A stretch of DNA of 64,000 nt from UBA7359 sp041689615 (GCA_041689615.1 JBDNFW010000026.1:1-64000), one strand, 5' to 3'; shown: positions 18,407 through 27,834, counted from the first letter of the stretch. Notes: generated by a model from the sequence alone, not told the origin. Numbers and translations: made by a program.

Positions 18407-19315
18407 TTATTTATGCCCACCTTTGGTACCGGTCTTGCCTTTCTTTGCCGTTTTTTCAATAAATCGAATGACATCGCCGGCAATATCTTTGCCCGTTGCA
18501 GTTTCAATACCTTCGAGTCCGGGAGAGGAATTAACTTCCATCACCACCGGTCCATTTTCTGAACGTAAGATGTCAACACCACAGACATTAAGTCCCATGG
18601 TATTGGCCGCACGCAATGCGGTTTTACGTTCTTCCGCCGTTATCGTGACTAAGGAGGCCGAACCACCACGATGAATATTGGAGCGGAACTCACCTTCTGC
18701 GCCCTGGCGTTTCATGGCGGCAACCACTTTTTCCCCGACAACAAAACACCGTATATCCGCGCCACCCGCTTCTTTAATAAACTGCTGTACCAAGACACTG
18801 GCATTCAATCCGAGAAATGATTCAATTACACTTTTTGCCGCACTTTTTGTTTCCGCCAGAACAACACCTATACCTTGCGTACCTTGTAATAATTTAATTA
18901 CCAACGGCGCGCCACCGACCATTTTTATCAAGTCATTAATATCATCCGGTTTATTTGCAAAGCCGCTAATAGGTAAACCAATGCCTTTGCGGGATAATAA
19001 TTGTAATGAACGTAACTTGTCTCTTGAGCGAGAGATTGCAACTGATTCATTCAATGGGTAAGTGCCCATCATTTCAAATTGCCTGACAACGGCTGTACCA
19101 TAAAAGGTCACGGAGGCACCGATTCTTGGGATCACCGCATCAAACTCACTGAGTTCTTCACCTTTATAGTGAATACTGGGTCGTTTCGAAGTAATGTTCA
19201 TGTAGCAACGCAGCACATCAAGTACACGGACTTCATGGCCAAGAGCTTCCGCAGCTTCAATTAAACGTCTTGATGAATAGAGATTTTTATTTCTGGATAA
19301 GAGTGCTATTTTCAT
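18407..19315 (-). CDS. rimK: Ribosomal protein S6-L-glutamate ligase RimK
   Basis: A 302-residue ATP-grasp ligase that adds glutamates to the C-terminus of ribosomal protein S6 and can make poly-alpha-glutamate. The N-terminus MKIALLSRNKNLYSS, the ATP-grasp segment PLVIKLLQGTQGIGV and the metal-binding MEVNSSPGLEGIE are diagnostic. A short Lys/Gly tail (KKGKTGTKGGHK) ends the protein. It heads a coupled pair with the aspartoacylase-like gene, and the RimB-like protease lies 139 bp upstream in the same direction. Confidence 0.95.
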   Translation of the reverse strand: MKIALLSRNKNLYSSRRLIEAAEALGHEVRVLDVLRCYMNITSKRPSIHYKGEELSEFDAVIPRIGASVTFYGTAVVRQFEMMGTYPLNESVAISRSRDKLRSLQLLSRKGIGLPISGFANKPDDINDLIKMVGGAPLVIKLLQGTQGIGVVLAETKSAAKSVIESFLGLNASVLVQQFIKEAGGADIRCFVVGEKVVAAMKRQGAEGEFRSNIHRGGSASLVTITAEERKTALRAANTMGLNVCGVDILRSENGPVVMEVNSSPGLEGIETATGKDIAGDVIRFIEKTAKKGKTGTKGGHK

Positions 19316-19454
19316 TATTACATCCTTTAAATATGCTGTTTAATATAGACCAGCGACAATTTACTATTGGTCACAATAAATTTTAATAAATTAAATGCGA
19401 CTGAATCCGTATTTTAGCAATTCCATATATTTAGGAGCCTGATTTTCTAGGCTA

Positions 19455-19919
19455 TTATTCTGTTAAAGCTTCATATGAAGCGGCGATATTCTTACCACCA
19501 GTGTAATTAAGAGAGGGATCCACCAACAATTTACCACTGACAATCCCTGTTCTACCTAATAACATCCTGAACAACATGTTTTCTCTACTGGTAAGACTGA
19601 TCTCGATATCCCAGCTTTTATTATTAAACTGTATTGGTGTTCGAATAAAAATACGCTCTTCTTCATGTCCGCCAGAATCTTTTACAACTCTCATATCAAT
19701 TATTTCCGATTCACATATAACCGAGATATCAGATCGTTTTTGCAAAGGATGAATCTGAAACCGGACAAATTCCTTTCTCTGTTTCGTAAGCCTTTCCAAC
19801 TGATATGTATGCAATGACGATGTACGCGCACCTGTGTCAACCTTTGCTTTAATGGCGGGAATACCTAATGCTGGTAATGAGATCCATTCCTTCCAACCAA
19901 TTGTTTGTTTCTCTTCCAT
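19455..19919 (-). CDS. RimB-like retropepsin-fold zinc-type protease
   Basis: A 154-residue protein of the family annotated as ATP-dependent zinc protease (DUF785). The retropepsin-like core KAKVDTGARTSSLHTYQ lies at about residues 24-40 and a second loop MLLGRTGI near 120. In Pseudomonas a homologue (RimB) works with RimK. The same-strand position just upstream of rimK supports that role here. The intergenic 139 bp could hold a separate rimK promoter. Confidence 0.83.
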   Translation of the reverse strand: MEEKQTIGWKEWISLPALGIPAIKAKVDTGARTSSLHTYQLERLTKQRKEFVRFQIHPLQKRSDISVICESEIIDMRVVKDSGGHEEERIFIRTPIQFNNKSWDIEISLTSRENMLFRMLLGRTGIVSGKLLVDPSLNYTGGKNIAASYEALTE

Positions 19920-20015
19920 ATAAAATTATGCTATTAAAGGAAATTATCAATATAAGTATATACCAGTCAAGCGCAAGAAACATGCCGATATAAGCTCTGA
20001 ATAATATTAAAGAAT

Positions 20016-20846
20016 ATGGATGATGAACTTTTAAAAACTTTCCTTGAAATACACAAAACTCGCCATTTTGGCCGAGCTGCGGAAAACTTATTTATTACAC
20101 AATCAGCAGTAAGCGCAAGAATACGACAACTTGAACAGGAAATGGGAGTTAAATTATTTACTCGTGACCGGAATAATATTCGTCCGACTTTGGCCGGGGA
20201 AAAACTCGTTGAACATGCTGAAGAAATATTGAATGAATGGAACCAGATAAAAATTGATATTGCTGTCGCTGGAGACGGCAAAGTCCCTATAGCAATCGGC
20301 GGAGTTTCAAGTTTATGGGACATTTATCTTAACCAATGGTTAATAAAGTTTACAGAAAAATATAAAGATACCGTTTTGAATTGCCAAGTCTTAAGTTCCG
20401 AAGTAATAAATCAAAAAATAATTAACCGTACTCTTGATTTTGGTTTTACATATAGTCCCCCTCAAAACGAAATCGTCACCATATTAAAAACATTGCCTAT
20501 CAAATTCATAATGGCGTCTTCGAAAAAAGGACTGAGCGCAGAGAAAGCCATCAGTAAAAATTACATCTACGTTGATTGGGGCACATCATTTTCAGAAGCA
20601 CATCTGAAACATTTTAAAAACATGCCGCCGCCATTGATGCGTATAGAGGTTGGTCGTATCGCAAAAAACTACATAAAGAAGAAAACAGGCACAGCTTATC
20701 TACCTGAACAAATAGTGAAAAGAGATATTGAGAATGGGCTATTATTTAAAGTAGCTGATGCACCAGAAATAAAACGAAATGCTTATATTATTTACAATAA
20801 TTTAAACGAACGTTGTGCATCATTCGCTAAAACAATATCCGACTAG
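20016..20846 (+). CDS. LysR-type transcriptional regulator, HdfR-like
   Basis: A 276-residue LTTR. The winged-helix domain spans residues 3-62 (ELLKTFLEIHKTRHFGRAAENL, then TQSAVSARIRQLE) and is very close to enterobacterial HdfR, including TRDRNNIRPT.AGEKL. An effector-binding domain follows from about 90. Targets cannot be read from the sequence; the nearest candidates are the two tiny convergent genes at 20899-21274. HdfR in E. coli represses flhDC, which is not present here. Confidence 0.88.
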   Translation: MDDELLKTFLEIHKTRHFGRAAENLFITQSAVSARIRQLEQEMGVKLFTRDRNNIRPTLAGEKLVEHAEEILNEWNQIKIDIAVAGDGKVPIAIGGVSSLWDIYLNQWLIKFTEKYKDTVLNCQVLSSEVINQKIINRTLDFGFTYSPPQNEIVTILKTLPIKFIMASSKKGLSAEKAISKNYIYVDWGTSFSEAHLKHFKNMPPPLMRIEVGRIAKNYIKKKTGTAYLPEQIVKRDIENGLLFKVADAPEIKRNAYIIYNNLNERCASFAKTISD

Positions 20847-20898
20847 ATTGTGATTACTCTCTAATCGTTCAACTCATTACTAATGACTATAAAAATAA

Positions 20899-21057
20899 CT
20901 ACGATGCTTTTCTTGCTACGCGGTTTTTACCTTTAGCACTGTTTTTTTGAATCAGAATACTTTGATTCAAACCCGACTTATCCAAGTCATCTTTAATTTT
21001 TTTATAATTTGGAGATGTGCTTATTCCACAACTTCCACTACCTTTAAAATGATTCAT
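20899..21057 (-). CDS. Small hypothetical protein, 52 residues
   Basis: A short ORF starting MNHFKGSGSCGIS and ending RVARKAS, basic and Ser/Lys-rich, with one Cys and no hydrophobic segment. GAGTGAG lies just upstream of its ATG (21057), and the start is 10 bp after the stop of the 68-residue gene, so translational coupling is plausible. Function unknown. Convergent with the HdfR-like regulator gene. I believe it is real because of the ribosome-binding site and the tight spacing. Confidence 0.5.
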   Translation of the reverse strand: MNHFKGSGSCGISTSPNYKKIKDDLDKSGLNQSILIQKNSAKGKNRVARKAS

Positions 21058-21067
21058 TTTTTCTCAC

Positions 21068-21274
21068 TCAGTTAAATACTTCATCATAATCATAAAAAGA
21101 ATCGCCGATTAATTTCCGCAATTCCATAAGTTCTAATCTCTTTTCTATTTCAGATCGGATATCTCGCTTAGATGAAAGTTCGTTTCCTACAAATTTATTT
21201 TCTATATCAAGCTCATTAAATTCATCACTATCATCGAGCTCATCATCTATTTCTATATCATCAGTGTCATTCAT
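21068..21274 (-). CDS. Small acidic protein, possibly PA3496-like
   Basis: 68 residues: an Asp/Glu-rich N-terminal half (DDIEIDDELDDSDEF) and a helical C-terminal half (RDIRSEIEKRLELMELRKLIGD followed by a short FYDYD tail). The second half resembles the PA3496 family of small proteins loosely tied to envelope integrity; this assignment is tentative. It is first in a two-gene unit with the 52-residue ORF, and convergent with the LysR-type gene. Confidence 0.6.
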   Translation of the reverse strand: MNDTDDIEIDDELDDSDEFNELDIENKFVGNELSSKRDIRSEIEKRLELMELRKLIGDSFYDYDEVFN

Positions 21275-21588
21275 TTATCATGTCCTCAGAATGATGATTA
21301 ATATTTCTTAGTTCATAATAAGTTATAATTACTAACTTATCTGATTTACGGAATATATAGGGTTTTTTTAATTACATGTACAATGAAATTTTTTTATTAA
21401 AACAATCAATATATTTTATCGTTATTATTTATATGTTATTTAAAGCAAGCAGAATAACCACCAGTATAAAATATACTACCTACACAGCTTAGAAATATAT
21501 AAATAAACGGAAAAACTTTGCTCTAGATCAATTAAAAGCAAACTTTATGTAATAGCATTACTGCTGGATTTAGAATGGTTCACAATGT
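21275..21588. other. AT-rich intergenic region between divergent genes
   Basis: About 314 bp between the small acidic gene (minus) and the cytochrome c'-like gene (plus). It is strongly AT-rich and must contain divergent promoters. I could not pick confident -35/-10 pairs, operators or a hairpin, and there is no Shine-Dalgarno before 21589. Confidence 0.4.
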
Positions 21589-22038
21589 ATGAGTGTAAGC
21601 AGACTACTAATAATATTGCTCCTCACTTTCATAAGTGCATCATTGTCGTTAGCAACAGACTCTTTATCAGAAACAGATAAAAATAAAACCCTATTGAATC
21701 CAGTACACAGTGATCAAGTTCAAAATGTAATGCGGCGTTTAAAGTTATTGTTTTATGAGCGTGAGTATACTGATCTGGAACTGCAAGATTTGACTGAAAA
21801 ACAAATTGAATTACTTTCTGAAGAAGCAAATACTCTGGTAGACACAGCAGAAAATATGAACTCTTTTCAGAATATTAGCGATGAAGATCAACTTACTTTT
21901 AATGCTATGGCCAATCAACTTCATGACCTGACTCAAGAACTAAAAAACAAATCGCATCATCGGACAGATTTAATTCCCTCTTATATAAAAATGCAAGATA
22001 CTTGTAATACCTGCCACCAAATATTTCGTAACCACTAA
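21589..22038 (+). CDS. Cytochrome c'-like monoheme protein
   Basis: A 149-residue secreted protein. The signal peptide covers about residues 1-22 (LLIILLLTFISASLSLA). The mature part is all-helical and ends with a single heme-binding site CNTCH followed by QIFRNH. A C-terminal CxxCH after a four-helix bundle is the layout of cytochrome c' (Cytochrom_C_2), which binds NO/CO or serves in stress defence. The gene begins a plus-strand group with a porin and an anion symporter, but a link to them is only positional. Confidence 0.75.
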   Translation: MSVSRLLIILLLTFISASLSLATDSLSETDKNKTLLNPVHSDQVQNVMRRLKLLFYEREYTDLELQDLTEKQIELLSEEANTLVDTAENMNSFQNISDEDQLTFNAMANQLHDLTQELKNKSHHRTDLIPSYIKMQDTCNTCHQIFRNH

Positions 22039-22052
22039 CGGTTCATCAGGTA

Positions 22053-23224
22053 ATGCGTATTAGATTGGTTTATTCTATAAGCATTTTTTTTATTCTGCTT
22101 TTTACTTTTCCTCCACTACTTAAAGCCGATCATGACTCCATAGCAAACATCTCTATGGGCGGACGAATCAAAATTGATACTGTCTATAATTTCGATAGTG
22201 TAGGCGGCATAAGAACAAGTAAAGCTGATTTAGCATTTACACCTGACAGTATCCCGATATTGGGATAATAGACAAAAATGAATTAAATGCCAATCTGCGT
22301 GAAAGCCGTCTATGGGCAACTTTACATTTACCATTAGGAGAACAGAAACTATCGACTTACGTCGAATTCGATTTTTTCAATAGTCGGCGTGATAGTTCCG
22401 GTCGTTCTTATGTAGGCAATGATCCGAGGATGAGACATTTGTATCTATCATTTAATAATTTCACGATCGGTAAGACATATACCACGCTAGTTAATATGTC
22501 CTCTTATCCGGAAATTAATGATGCCAATGGACCACTGGGTATTTTAAATATTCGTCAGGAGCTAATTCGTTACAACAAAGATTTATCATGGGGTGAAATA
22601 TTTCTGGCTGTAGAAAGACCAGAATCATCATTTACATCACCTACAGGCAGTAGTTTTCAAGTAAATGATGATCAAATACCGGAATTTATTGGCAAGGTTC
22701 AATTCTCAAGATTATGGGGTAACTGGTCATTGACAGGCATGCTTAGAGAAATTAATGCCGATGGTAAAATGATCAGTGGTCAGAACGACAAAAAATGGGG
22801 TGGCGCTATCAGCGCTGCCGGCCGTATCTTATTACCCAAACAAGACAACTTACGTTTTACCTTTTCTTACGGCAATGCATTAGCGCGCTATGTCTCTTTC
22901 AATGCCTTTGATGATGCGACTATCGATAATGCTGGAAACATAAACCTGACAGAGATTATTAGCGGCTATTTGGCATATCAACATTGGTGGACTCGTACAT
23001 TACGCTCATCATTTGTTGTTGGGGCAGCTTATGCCAACCAAGATACCAGCAAAGCACCGGCATCGGTTGACAAACTCTTTGCTTCTACACATGTTAACTT
23101 ATTATGGAGTCCAAGCTTAAAGACCACAGTTGGCCTTGAATGGGTGCATGGTTATCGTGAATTAGAAAATGGCAATAATGGAAAACTAGATCGATTACAA
23201 CTCTCAGCTGTTTATAAATTCTGA
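22053..23224 (+). pseudogene. DcaP-like outer-membrane porin, single-base frameshift
   Basis: Positions 22053-22268 encode a signal peptide (1-25) and the first beta strands (ISMGGRIKIDTVYNFD). The frame then runs to TAA. From about 22253 the next frame continues the same protein without a gap (DIGIIDKNELNANLRESRLW, then EFDFFNSRRDS, and the C-terminal strand ending in F). One base missing in the CCC at 22253-22255 would explain it. The layout fits DcaP-family trimeric porins that pass dicarboxylates, in keeping with the SLC13 transporter 12 bp downstream. It may be a real mutation or a sequence error. Confidence 0.8.
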
Positions 23225-23236
23225 TAACATCGCTGC

Positions 23237-24751
23237 ATGATTAATAATAAAAATATTGGCTTGGCGACAGGACTATTATTATTCATCGTCATTCTTTTAT
23301 TACCTACACCCGACGCGATGCCGATTGCAGCGAAACATGTTCTGGCCGTTGCTGTATTAATGGCAATATGGTGGGTGACTGCAGCAATCCCGATCCCGGC
23401 AACGGCACTATTACCGATATTTCTTTTTCCTGCATTAGGAGTAATGAGCGGAACTGAAGTCACTCAACCCTATGCAAACCACCTTATTTATCTGTTTCTT
23501 GGTGGCTTTTTGATTGCCGTTACCATTGAGAAATGGAATCTACATCGTCGTATTGCCTTATACACAATTAGCCTGATTGGCGTTTCACCAAAACGAATCA
23601 TTCTTGGCTTTATGCTGACTTCCGCAGGCTTATCAATGTGGATTAGTAATACTGCAGCCACAATGATGATGATCACAATTGGTCTTGCTGTCTTGAAACA
23701 AGTGGTTGATGAAATTAAAGCTGACCCGGATTTACATATAGATACTCGTCCTGAGAAATTTAATTTTGGAATTTCATTAATGCTAGGTATCGCATATGCC
23801 GCATCAATAGGGGGAATAGCCACGCTAATTGGTACGCCGCCAAATGCCATCATGGCCGGTATCGTTGAAAACCAGTTTGGTCAGAGTATCAGTTTTCTGA
23901 ACTGGATGATTTTCGCCCTGCCCTTATCTGTAACCATGTTAATCATCACCTGGTATTACTTGACTCACTTTGCCTTCCCCAGTGAGATAGATCACTTACC
24001 TGGGGGAAAAGAAACTATTGAAAGAGAGATTCACGAATTAGGCAAAATGAGCCAACAGGAAAAGACCGTTTTATTCGTTTTCGGATTAGTAGCAACACTA
24101 TGGATAACACATGGTTTCATCAAGCTTGAAGCGTTTAAATTTATTACAGACTCGACCATCGCTATGGCAGGCGCATTATTACTCTTTATCATTCCTTCTA
24201 ACCTTAAAAAAGGTGAATTCCTGCTTGATTGGAAAACTGCACGCAAGATCCCATGGGATATATTGATATTGTTTGGTGGTGGTTTTGCTCTGGCGGACGG
24301 TTTTACTGACAGTGGACTCACTCATACCATTGCGAATCAGCTTAATGTTCTACAAGGAAGTAATCTATTATTAATTATTGTAGTAGTTACAGCTGTTGTG
24401 ATTTTCTTAACAGAAATTACATCTAATACAGCAACAGCATCAATGTTTCTGCCAATCATTGCTGCACTGGCGATTGCCATGCACATACATCCTTATAGTC
24501 TGATGATAACAGTTTCTCTCGCGGCCTCATTCGCCTTTATGTTACCGGTGGCTACGCCTCCAAATGCGATTGCCTTTAGCAGTCATTATTTTACGATTGG
24601 GCAAATGGCAAGAACGGGAATCTGGCTTAACTTAATTGCCATTGTTTTAATATCATTATTCGTAAAGTTTTATCTACCCATTATATGGGGAATCGATATC
24701 AATACGCTGCCAGAAAATATGGCAACTCAAACATCTTTATTAATTAACTAA
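23237..24751 (+). CDS. SLC13/DASS sodium:dicarboxylate symporter
   Basis: A 504-residue inner-membrane sodium-coupled anion transporter of the VcINDY/CitT type. About eleven TM helices and re-entrant loops are visible. The duplicated SNT motifs that line the sodium/carboxylate site are both present: MWISNTAATMM near residue 135 and TEITSNTATAS near 395. Typical substrates are C4-dicarboxylates, citrate or sulfate. The DcaP-like porin gene directly upstream suggests a matched outer- and inner-membrane route for dicarboxylates. Confidence 0.92.
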   Translation: MINNKNIGLATGLLLFIVILLLPTPDAMPIAAKHVLAVAVLMAIWWVTAAIPIPATALLPIFLFPALGVMSGTEVTQPYANHLIYLFLGGFLIAVTIEKWNLHRRIALYTISLIGVSPKRIILGFMLTSAGLSMWISNTAATMMMITIGLAVLKQVVDEIKADPDLHIDTRPEKFNFGISLMLGIAYAASIGGIATLIGTPPNAIMAGIVENQFGQSISFLNWMIFALPLSVTMLIITWYYLTHFAFPSEIDHLPGGKETIEREIHELGKMSQQEKTVLFVFGLVATLWITHGFIKLEAFKFITDSTIAMAGALLLFIIPSNLKKGEFLLDWKTARKIPWDILILFGGGFALADGFTDSGLTHTIANQLNVLQGSNLLLIIVVVTAVVIFLTEITSNTATASMFLPIIAALAIAMHIHPYSLMITVSLAASFAFMLPVATPPNAIAFSSHYFTIGQMARTGIWLNLIAIVLISLFVKFYLPIIWGIDINTLPENMATQTSLLIN

Positions 24752-24783
24752 TTAATTAATAGTTTTTACTACAGGAATTCAAA

Positions 24784-25182
24784 ATGGATGAAATGGAAAT
24801 TGCAATAAATGCGACAACATCAGATGTGGTAAAAATCTGGATGAACTGGATGATGATTATATTTCTATCATCAATCTTTTTTGCTTATAAACACGTCTCT
24901 GCCAGATTTATCTTTATTTCGCTTTTTGTAACAATGCCCATTGCATTAGTGATATTCAATATAACAAAGTCGCCTTATCTGGTCGGCGCATCACATATTA
25001 TTGTCTGGATACCATTAGCTATTTATCTCATTAAAGCCGAAGTCATTGGTAAAGTTGAAAAACTTAAATCAGTTTATGGCGTTTATCTTATTTTATTGCT
25101 TGTCACTATTGCCATCTCTCTTTTCTTTGATATCAGGGACACCGCATTAATTTTACTGGGCATGAAAGACGCGTTCATATAA
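24784..25182 (+). CDS. Hypothetical four-TM membrane protein
   Basis: 132 residues with four predicted membrane helices (about 19-37, 41-60, 65-85 and 98-128) and short loops. AGGAATTC stands upstream of the ATG. I recognise no family. It is 32 bp after the SLC13 gene and probably belongs to the same transcript, so it may be an accessory subunit or simply a passenger. Convergent with yqeC, with only about 14 bp between the stops. Confidence 0.65.
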   Translation: MDEMEIAINATTSDVVKIWMNWMMIIFLSSIFFAYKHVSARFIFISLFVTMPIALVIFNITKSPYLVGASHIIVWIPLAIYLIKAEVIGKVEKLKSVYGVYLILLLVTIAISLFFDIRDTALILLGMKDAFI

Positions 25183-25196
25183 TGACGACATAATAA

Positions 25197-25949
25197 CTAT
25201 CTTGTAACAACATCAACAATTGGCTGCTCTTTCTTCATTGCCGCTAACACGACGGTATCAAATCGATCTGTTAACTGAAGTGCTTCATATGCCGCTTCGC
25301 GCGCAATTTTTTCCAATTCACTATTATCAACCATATTAATTAAAGGAATAACTTTTGCATTGCCCGTATTCTTTAACGAACCATTAGCCGAAGCCAGTAA
25401 GCGTGCAATATGTATAGCCTTAATTTTGTCCCCTTCTTTTAAACCGCTTACTTTACTTATTTTCTCGACACGATGTGCAATTTCATCGCTTAAAGGCAAG
25501 CCAATTACTTTTGCAGATAAAATAGAAATCACTACATCTGTACATGGCGCTATAGCTGGCTCATGTTCAGCCGGTGCTTTTATAAAACGACCGCGCGCGC
25601 CATCAGCCTTAATGACTAATAAATCAAAATTTCCAATGGTTTTGAATTGTTGAATAGATTCAAGACTAACACCAGCGCGTCGGCCGAATCGTTCGGATGG
25701 TTTAGCAAAGGCAATAGCCTTTGAATCCTTGTCATTTTTTATAGCTTCAAACAGTTCACTTTCATCAGCAATATAATTTGTTACCTGTAATGATTCAGGA
25801 AAAAATTCGATGTGTACAGTAGCAGTAATTCCGACTCGACCTACATGTGCTTCCGCCAAACGAAACATCGTCGTTTTTTTTCCACCTGCGCCAACACAAC
25901 TAATGATTCCGCTATGTGCATTTAATGCTTCTAATATATTCGATGTCAT
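25197..25949 (-). CDS. yqeC: YqeC-like putative selenium-dependent hydroxylase accessory protein
   Basis: A 250-residue P-loop protein of the YqeC family, associated by genome context with selenium-dependent molybdenum hydroxylases. The nucleotide-binding loop VGAGGKKTT lies at residues 19-27; VIKADGARGRFIKAP near 112 is a second family motif. No other selenium gene is in the window. The ATG overlaps the TetR stop by 4 bp (ATGA), so the two are translationally coupled. Confidence 0.8.
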   Translation of the reverse strand: MTSNILEALNAHSGIISCVGAGGKKTTMFRLAEAHVGRVGITATVHIEFFPESLQVTNYIADESELFEAIKNDKDSKAIAFAKPSERFGRRAGVSLESIQQFKTIGNFDLLVIKADGARGRFIKAPAEHEPAIAPCTDVVISILSAKVIGLPLSDEIAHRVEKISKVSGLKEGDKIKAIHIARLLASANGSLKNTGNAKVIPLINMVDNSELEKIAREAAYEALQLTDRFDTVVLAAMKKEQPIVDVVTR

Positions 25950-26518
25950 TTTTTCGTCGTGTTTTTATTAATTAGCATAGCAGCGATTTCTTTTGCTTGA
26001 GTTGCAGCATTCTTATTACCACTAACATGCGCAACAACAATAGCACCTTCAATTAATAAATTTATTTGTTGTGACAATTCTTCCGGTTTATCCATTTCAG
26101 CCTGGACAGCGAGATCACGTATGTATTCTCTTACCAGACGTTTATGTTCAGCACATACAATATGTGAAGGATTATCAGCCTCTGAATATTCTGCCGATGC
26201 ATTAATAAACATACAACCGACAAAATTTTTCTCATTTATCCATTCACTTATTGCATCAAAAACTGAGAGTAGTCGTTCTTTAGGCACATCACTAAGTCGT
26301 TCTACCTTGCGCATAAGCTTATTTCTAAACAGCTCATCTCTTTTTCTTAACGTTGCGAGAACAAGTTCATCTTTTGACTTAAAATGATTATATAATGTTT
26401 TTTTAGAGACGCCTGCTTCCTTAATAATTCGATCTATACCTGTGGCATGAAAACCATTTTGATAGAACAACTCTAATGCCACTGTGACAATTTGTTCTCT
26501 TTTTGATAGTGCTGGCAT
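25946..26518 (-). CDS. TetR/AcrR family transcriptional repressor
   Basis: 190 residues. The N-terminal helix-turn-helix spans about 8-55 (IDRIIKEAGVSKKTLYNHFKSKDEL). The rest is a helical ligand-binding/dimer domain with one Cys (FVGCMFINA) common in this subgroup. Two palindromes lie between it and the divergent hydrolase: one at its own promoter (26538-26555) and a long one over the -10 of the hydrolase promoter (26688-26728). It therefore probably represses both directions. yqeC follows in the same operon. Confidence 0.92.
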   Translation of the reverse strand: MPALSKREQIVTVALELFYQNGFHATGIDRIIKEAGVSKKTLYNHFKSKDELVLATLRKRDELFRNKLMRKVERLSDVPKERLLSVFDAISEWINEKNFVGCMFINASAEYSEADNPSHIVCAEHKRLVREYIRDLAVQAEMDKPEELSQQINLLIEGAIVVAHVSGNKNAATQAKEIAAMLINKNTTKK

Positions 26519-26537
26519 ACCTAATCCTTCATTTAAA

Positions 26538-26555
26538 CTATACTGATTAGTATAG
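26538..26555. promoter_or_regulatory. Palindrome at the TetR gene promoter
   Basis: Perfect inverted repeat CTATACT-GATT-AGTATAG, 20 bp upstream of the TetR start codon. Both arms contain -10-like hexamers (TATACT, TATAGT), so a bound protein would block transcription of the tetR-yqeC unit. It is shorter than, and different from, the operator at 26688, so it may be an autoregulatory site of different affinity or a site for another regulator. Confidence 0.5.
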
Positions 26556-26676
26556 CATTAAAATATAATTCATCCGATAAATATAAATATTACTCTATAC
26601 TCCATTGTTTAATAAGTGTTTTTAATGTGATTTATCCTAGAAAAACATCTGCCCTCATAAATTTCTCCTGCATTAC

Positions 26677-26728
26677 TTGACAAAGGAAACCGATCTGTCT
26701 ATCTTGTACTAAGATAAACAGATCAGTT
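26677..26728 (+). promoter_or_regulatory. Sigma70 promoter overlapped by a 41-bp TetR-type operator
   Basis: A consensus -35 TTGACA at 26677-26682 is followed after 17 bp by TATCTT at 26700-26705. An inverted repeat at 26688-26728 has two 18-bp arms matching at 16 positions around a 5-bp centre GTACT; each arm contains GATCTGT.TATCTT. The left arm covers the spacer and the -10. This is the arrangement expected for a TetR repressor controlling the hydrolase at 26784, with its regulator divergent next door. Confidence 0.75.
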
Positions 26729-26783
26729 TACCTTTAGTTAACAAATATCACTAAGTAAATTTATACCGCTAAGGAGAAGTAAA

Positions 26784-27818
26784 ATGAAAGCAATAGGCAA
26801 CATTATCGTTAAAACAGTTTTAAGCACTTTACTGCTTGGGTTAGTTAGCATCCAGACAGCGCTAGCAAAAGAGGACCATATTGATATCAGTTACAAGACC
26901 GTAGAGATAGAAGGTCTGGATATATTTTATCGTGAAGCAGGAAACCCCCATAACCCAACAATCTTGTTGTTACATGGCTTTCCAACTTCATCACATATGT
27001 TTCGTGATTTGATACCGCAGCTCGCCGATCAATATCATTTAATTGCCCCAGATTATCCCGGTTACGGACAAAGCTCAATGCCAAGCGTCGATGAGTTTGA
27101 GTATAGTTTTGATAACCTTACCAATATCGTTGATCAATTTATTAATGAAATTGGTCTGAAATCATACAGCCTGTATTTAATGGATTATGGCGCACCAATA
27201 GGTTTTCGCATTGCCAGTAAACATCCTGAACGCGTTGAAGGTTTAATTATACAAAACGGTAATGCTTATGTTGAAGGGATCAATAACGATTTCTGGGAAC
27301 CTATTCAGGCTTATTGGAAAGATCGCAATGCAAATAACCAGGGTCTTGATAATAATTGGTGGAAAAATATTAAAGCTGCTTACAAAAAAGAAAGCATGAC
27401 AAACGATGAAGCTTTACGTTTTCTTTTAAGCGAAGGCGCAACTAAGTGGCAATACACTAATGGCGTTCGAGATATTGAAGCCATTAGTCCAGATACCTGG
27501 CAGCACGTTCAACCTTTGCTGGATCGCAAAGGTAATACCGATATTCAATTAGAACTATTTTATAGTTACGGTTCGAATCCACCACTTTATCCAGAGTGGC
27601 AAGCTTACTTTCGTCGACATCAACCACCGACATTAATTGTTTGGGGAAAAAATGATGAAATTTTTCCGGTTGCGGGTGCACATCCATACAAACGTGATTT
27701 AAAGACTATTGATTTTCATTTATTGGATACCGGACATTTTGCTCTTGAAGAAGATGGCGAAGTAATAGCAAAACATATTCGCCGTTTTCTTGGCAAGAAT
27801 AAACTAGCAACCCGATAA
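26784..27818 (+). CDS. Secreted alpha/beta hydrolase, epoxide hydrolase/dehalogenase-like
   Basis: 344 residues with a Sec signal peptide of about 28 residues (ending QTALA). The oxyanion motif is LLLHGFPTSSHMFR (61-74), the nucleophile elbow LMDYGAP has Asp at 134, and the general base is the His in DTGHFALEED. An Asp nucleophile places it with haloalkane dehalogenases, epoxide hydrolases and related lactonases rather than esterases. AAGGAG precedes the ATG. Its promoter carries a TetR operator, so it is probably induced by a small molecule. Confidence 0.88.
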   Translation: MKAIGNIIVKTVLSTLLLGLVSIQTALAKEDHIDISYKTVEIEGLDIFYREAGNPHNPTILLLHGFPTSSHMFRDLIPQLADQYHLIAPDYPGYGQSSMPSVDEFEYSFDNLTNIVDQFINEIGLKSYSLYLMDYGAPIGFRIASKHPERVEGLIIQNGNAYVEGINNDFWEPIQAYWKDRNANNQGLDNNWWKNIKAAYKKESMTNDEALRFLLSEGATKWQYTNGVRDIEAISPDTWQHVQPLLDRKGNTDIQLELFYSYGSNPPLYPEWQAYFRRHQPPTLIVWGKNDEIFPVAGAHPYKRDLKTIDFHLLDTGHFALEEDGEVIAKHIRRFLGKNKLATR

Positions 27819-27834
27819 GGGCATCATAATAATT

